DNA of 64,000 nucleotides, taken from Roseiarcus sp963822215. GTDB lineage: Bacteria > Pseudomonadota > Alphaproteobacteria > Rhizobiales > Beijerinckiaceae. A model generated the notes under the pieces. It ran no database searches. It was not told the DNA's origin and was given only the letters and a program-made list of their open reading frames with translations. The stretch covers positions 682,001 through 746,000 of the forward strand of contig CAWGGX010000006.1 of NCBI GenBank assembly GCA_963822215.1. Direction: 5' to 3'. Position numbers and translations under genes: made by a program. Below are positions 63,202 to 64,000 of the stretch, in pieces; position 1 is the first letter of the stretch; each line of letters starts with the position of its first letter.

Positions 63202-63408
63202 GGCGGATTCCTGTCATCGAACGGACGAACAACTCTCCCGAACATCACGCAAACTACCCCATGGACGGATCGATCAATCGCGCGACGGCGGCTTCGTTGG
63301 GGAAGATGCCGACCACCTCGCTGCGGCGCTTGATCTTGCCGCAGATCGCACCAGCGCAGCGGCGCAACGTACCGTCGCACCGCTGCATTCACTCGTTCAC
63401 ACTGCGAT
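63202..63408. other. Short intergenic, no gene recognised
   Basis: The 207 bases between the EmrA-type gene and the carbonic-anhydrase-like gene contain a 64-codon shadow frame but no signature. The promoter of the pump operon is expected here. Confidence 0.4.
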
Positions 63409-63990
63409 CTATGCAGGAATGTCCCGCACCACCAGGGTCAACTTGCCACAACTGATTTCGTAGAAGAAGCCGTAGAGCTTGATGTGCTTCGACACTGCCG
63501 GGCTCGAACGAAGCAACTTGATGTCATAGTTGAGTGACTCCTCGAAATCCATGATGGCGAGGCTATCGTGATCAAACAACGTCGAGATATCGGCGTGATG
63601 ATGATCATGAAACTCCTCGACCAGCAGCTCTGGCGTCAGGGTTGTCGTACCGCAGAACGAGTGGTGAACTACAACGACGTTTTTGACATCAAATATATAA
63701 TCCATGGCCGCCACGGACTCTAGAGCGAAGGCGGCCCGTCCACCCGCGTTGGTCTCCACAAATAATGTTCGCGTGGATCCAACTCGGGCGCCATTTTCGT
63801 CGATGATCATTTCTCCCGGGTAGACTTCGTCCCCAAAATACTCGGCGACGGCGTGTGGGATTTCGACCGCCCGAGGGTCAAAGCAGTGGATCACAAGTGT
63901 CTTCATCGGGATGGCCTGGTTCGCGCCCTCGAAGGTGTTCATATCGAACCCGGGTTGTTTCCTGTACTCGTAATCACTGAACTTGCCCAT
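63409..63990 (-). CDS. Beta-carbonic-anhydrase-like protein
   Basis: A 193-residue protein starting at 63990, 10 bases from the window edge. MKTLVIHCFDPRAVEIPHAV holds the zinc Cys with the Asp-Arg dyad (CFDPR), and VKNVVVVHHSFCGTTTLTPE the HxxC zinc pair, in beta-CA order. Classic beta-CAs have about 200-220 residues, so length is right, but the sequence differs from typical bacterial ones (no SDSR, and HHSFCG replaces HxDCG), so it may be a CA-like branch. Hydration of CO2 is an inference. It has no signal peptide. Confidence 0.72.
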   Translation of the reverse strand: MGKFSDYEYRKQPGFDMNTFEGANQAIPMKTLVIHCFDPRAVEIPHAVAEYFGDEVYPGEMIIDENGARVGSTRTLFVETNAGGRAAFALESVAAMDYIFDVKNVVVVHHSFCGTTTLTPELLVEEFHDHHHADISTLFDHDSLAIMDFEESLNYDIKLLRSSPAVSKHIKLYGFFYEISCGKLTLVVRDIPA

Positions 63991-64000
63991 TTTCTGGCTC

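Noticed and set aside
61666..63333. 555-residue plus-strand frame
   Set aside because: Antisense of the EmrA-type gene.
1..64000. Known defence systems (restriction-modification, CRISPR-Cas, toxin-antitoxin, retron, CBASS)
   Set aside because: No nuclease, methylase, reverse transcriptase, Cas or toxin motif was found among the supported genes; the 543-aa protein has no such signature that I can identify.

Overview
The window looks like chromosome of a high-GC alphaproteobacterium of the order Hyphomicrobiales (Rhizobiales); the genus is not resolved. Grounds: porins with the leader MSLIKSILLG...AADLPTKKAAP that is common in that order, the ffh-rpsP-rimM gene order, the tRNA-Ile2(CAU) sequence, an rfbCDBA order with ATGA/GTGA overlaps, and many IS families common in these bacteria (IS66, IS5/IS427, IS110, ISL3, ISKra4, ISAzo13, IS630). 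Base 1 falls inside a porin gene.

Layout. 1-10.8 kb: end of a porin, then an IS landfill with a nested composite (IS66 interrupted by an IS701-like element, in whose target repeat an IS5 element landed), a truncated hydrolase, an unrecognised 543-aa protein and an ISL3 copy with a perfect 8-bp target duplication. 10.9-25.7 kb: a sulfur/persulfide and redox district. It holds a YeiH-type exporter, a scrambled sulfide:quinone oxidoreductase (sqr), two ArsR repressors carrying the paired cysteines of SqrR/BigR persulfide sensors, DUF2892 proteins, a Crp/Fnr regulator, an RND pump with its adaptor divergent from the second repressor, an AhpD-like protein and a rhodanese. Decayed copies of a TDT-family transporter, a Rieske protein, ccoG and a DsbA-like protein lie among them. 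25.7-36.3 kb: secreted and outer-membrane proteins, second fragments of sqr and of the TDT transporter, an anaerobic sulfatase-maturase-like radical SAM enzyme, a TetR regulator with a 20-bp inverted-repeat operator, and a large porin. 36.3-54.0 kb: two nearly identical ISKra4-like copies in opposite orientation bracket a 14.8-kb block that contains core genes (rimM, rpsP, ffh, rsmB, hyi, rfbABDC), tRNA-Ile2 and one end of a decayed integrative element. 54-64 kb: the other end of that element with a 47-bp copy of the tRNA 3' end, a MerA-like reductase interrupted by IS110, a cytochrome P460-like protein, an EmrAB-type pump (emrB frameshifted) and a beta-carbonic-anhydrase-like protein.

Main structural result. 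The tRNA-Ile2 gene and its 3' copy at 56123-56169 are in inverted relation, which an integration cannot produce. The two ISKra4-like copies share one 8-bp sequence, GACAGCTA, split between them in inverted orientation. Both facts follow if the segment 37772-52566 was inverted by the IS pair after a small element of about 7.3 kb had integrated into the tRNA gene.

A second oddity is sqr: an internal 161-bp segment has been lifted out and placed, inverted, near the gene start, with CTAG at both remaining junctions. Putting it back restores one open frame of 431 codons.

Many genes here carry single-base frameshifts. That may be real decay of an accessory region or uncorrected sequencing error; the reads would decide.
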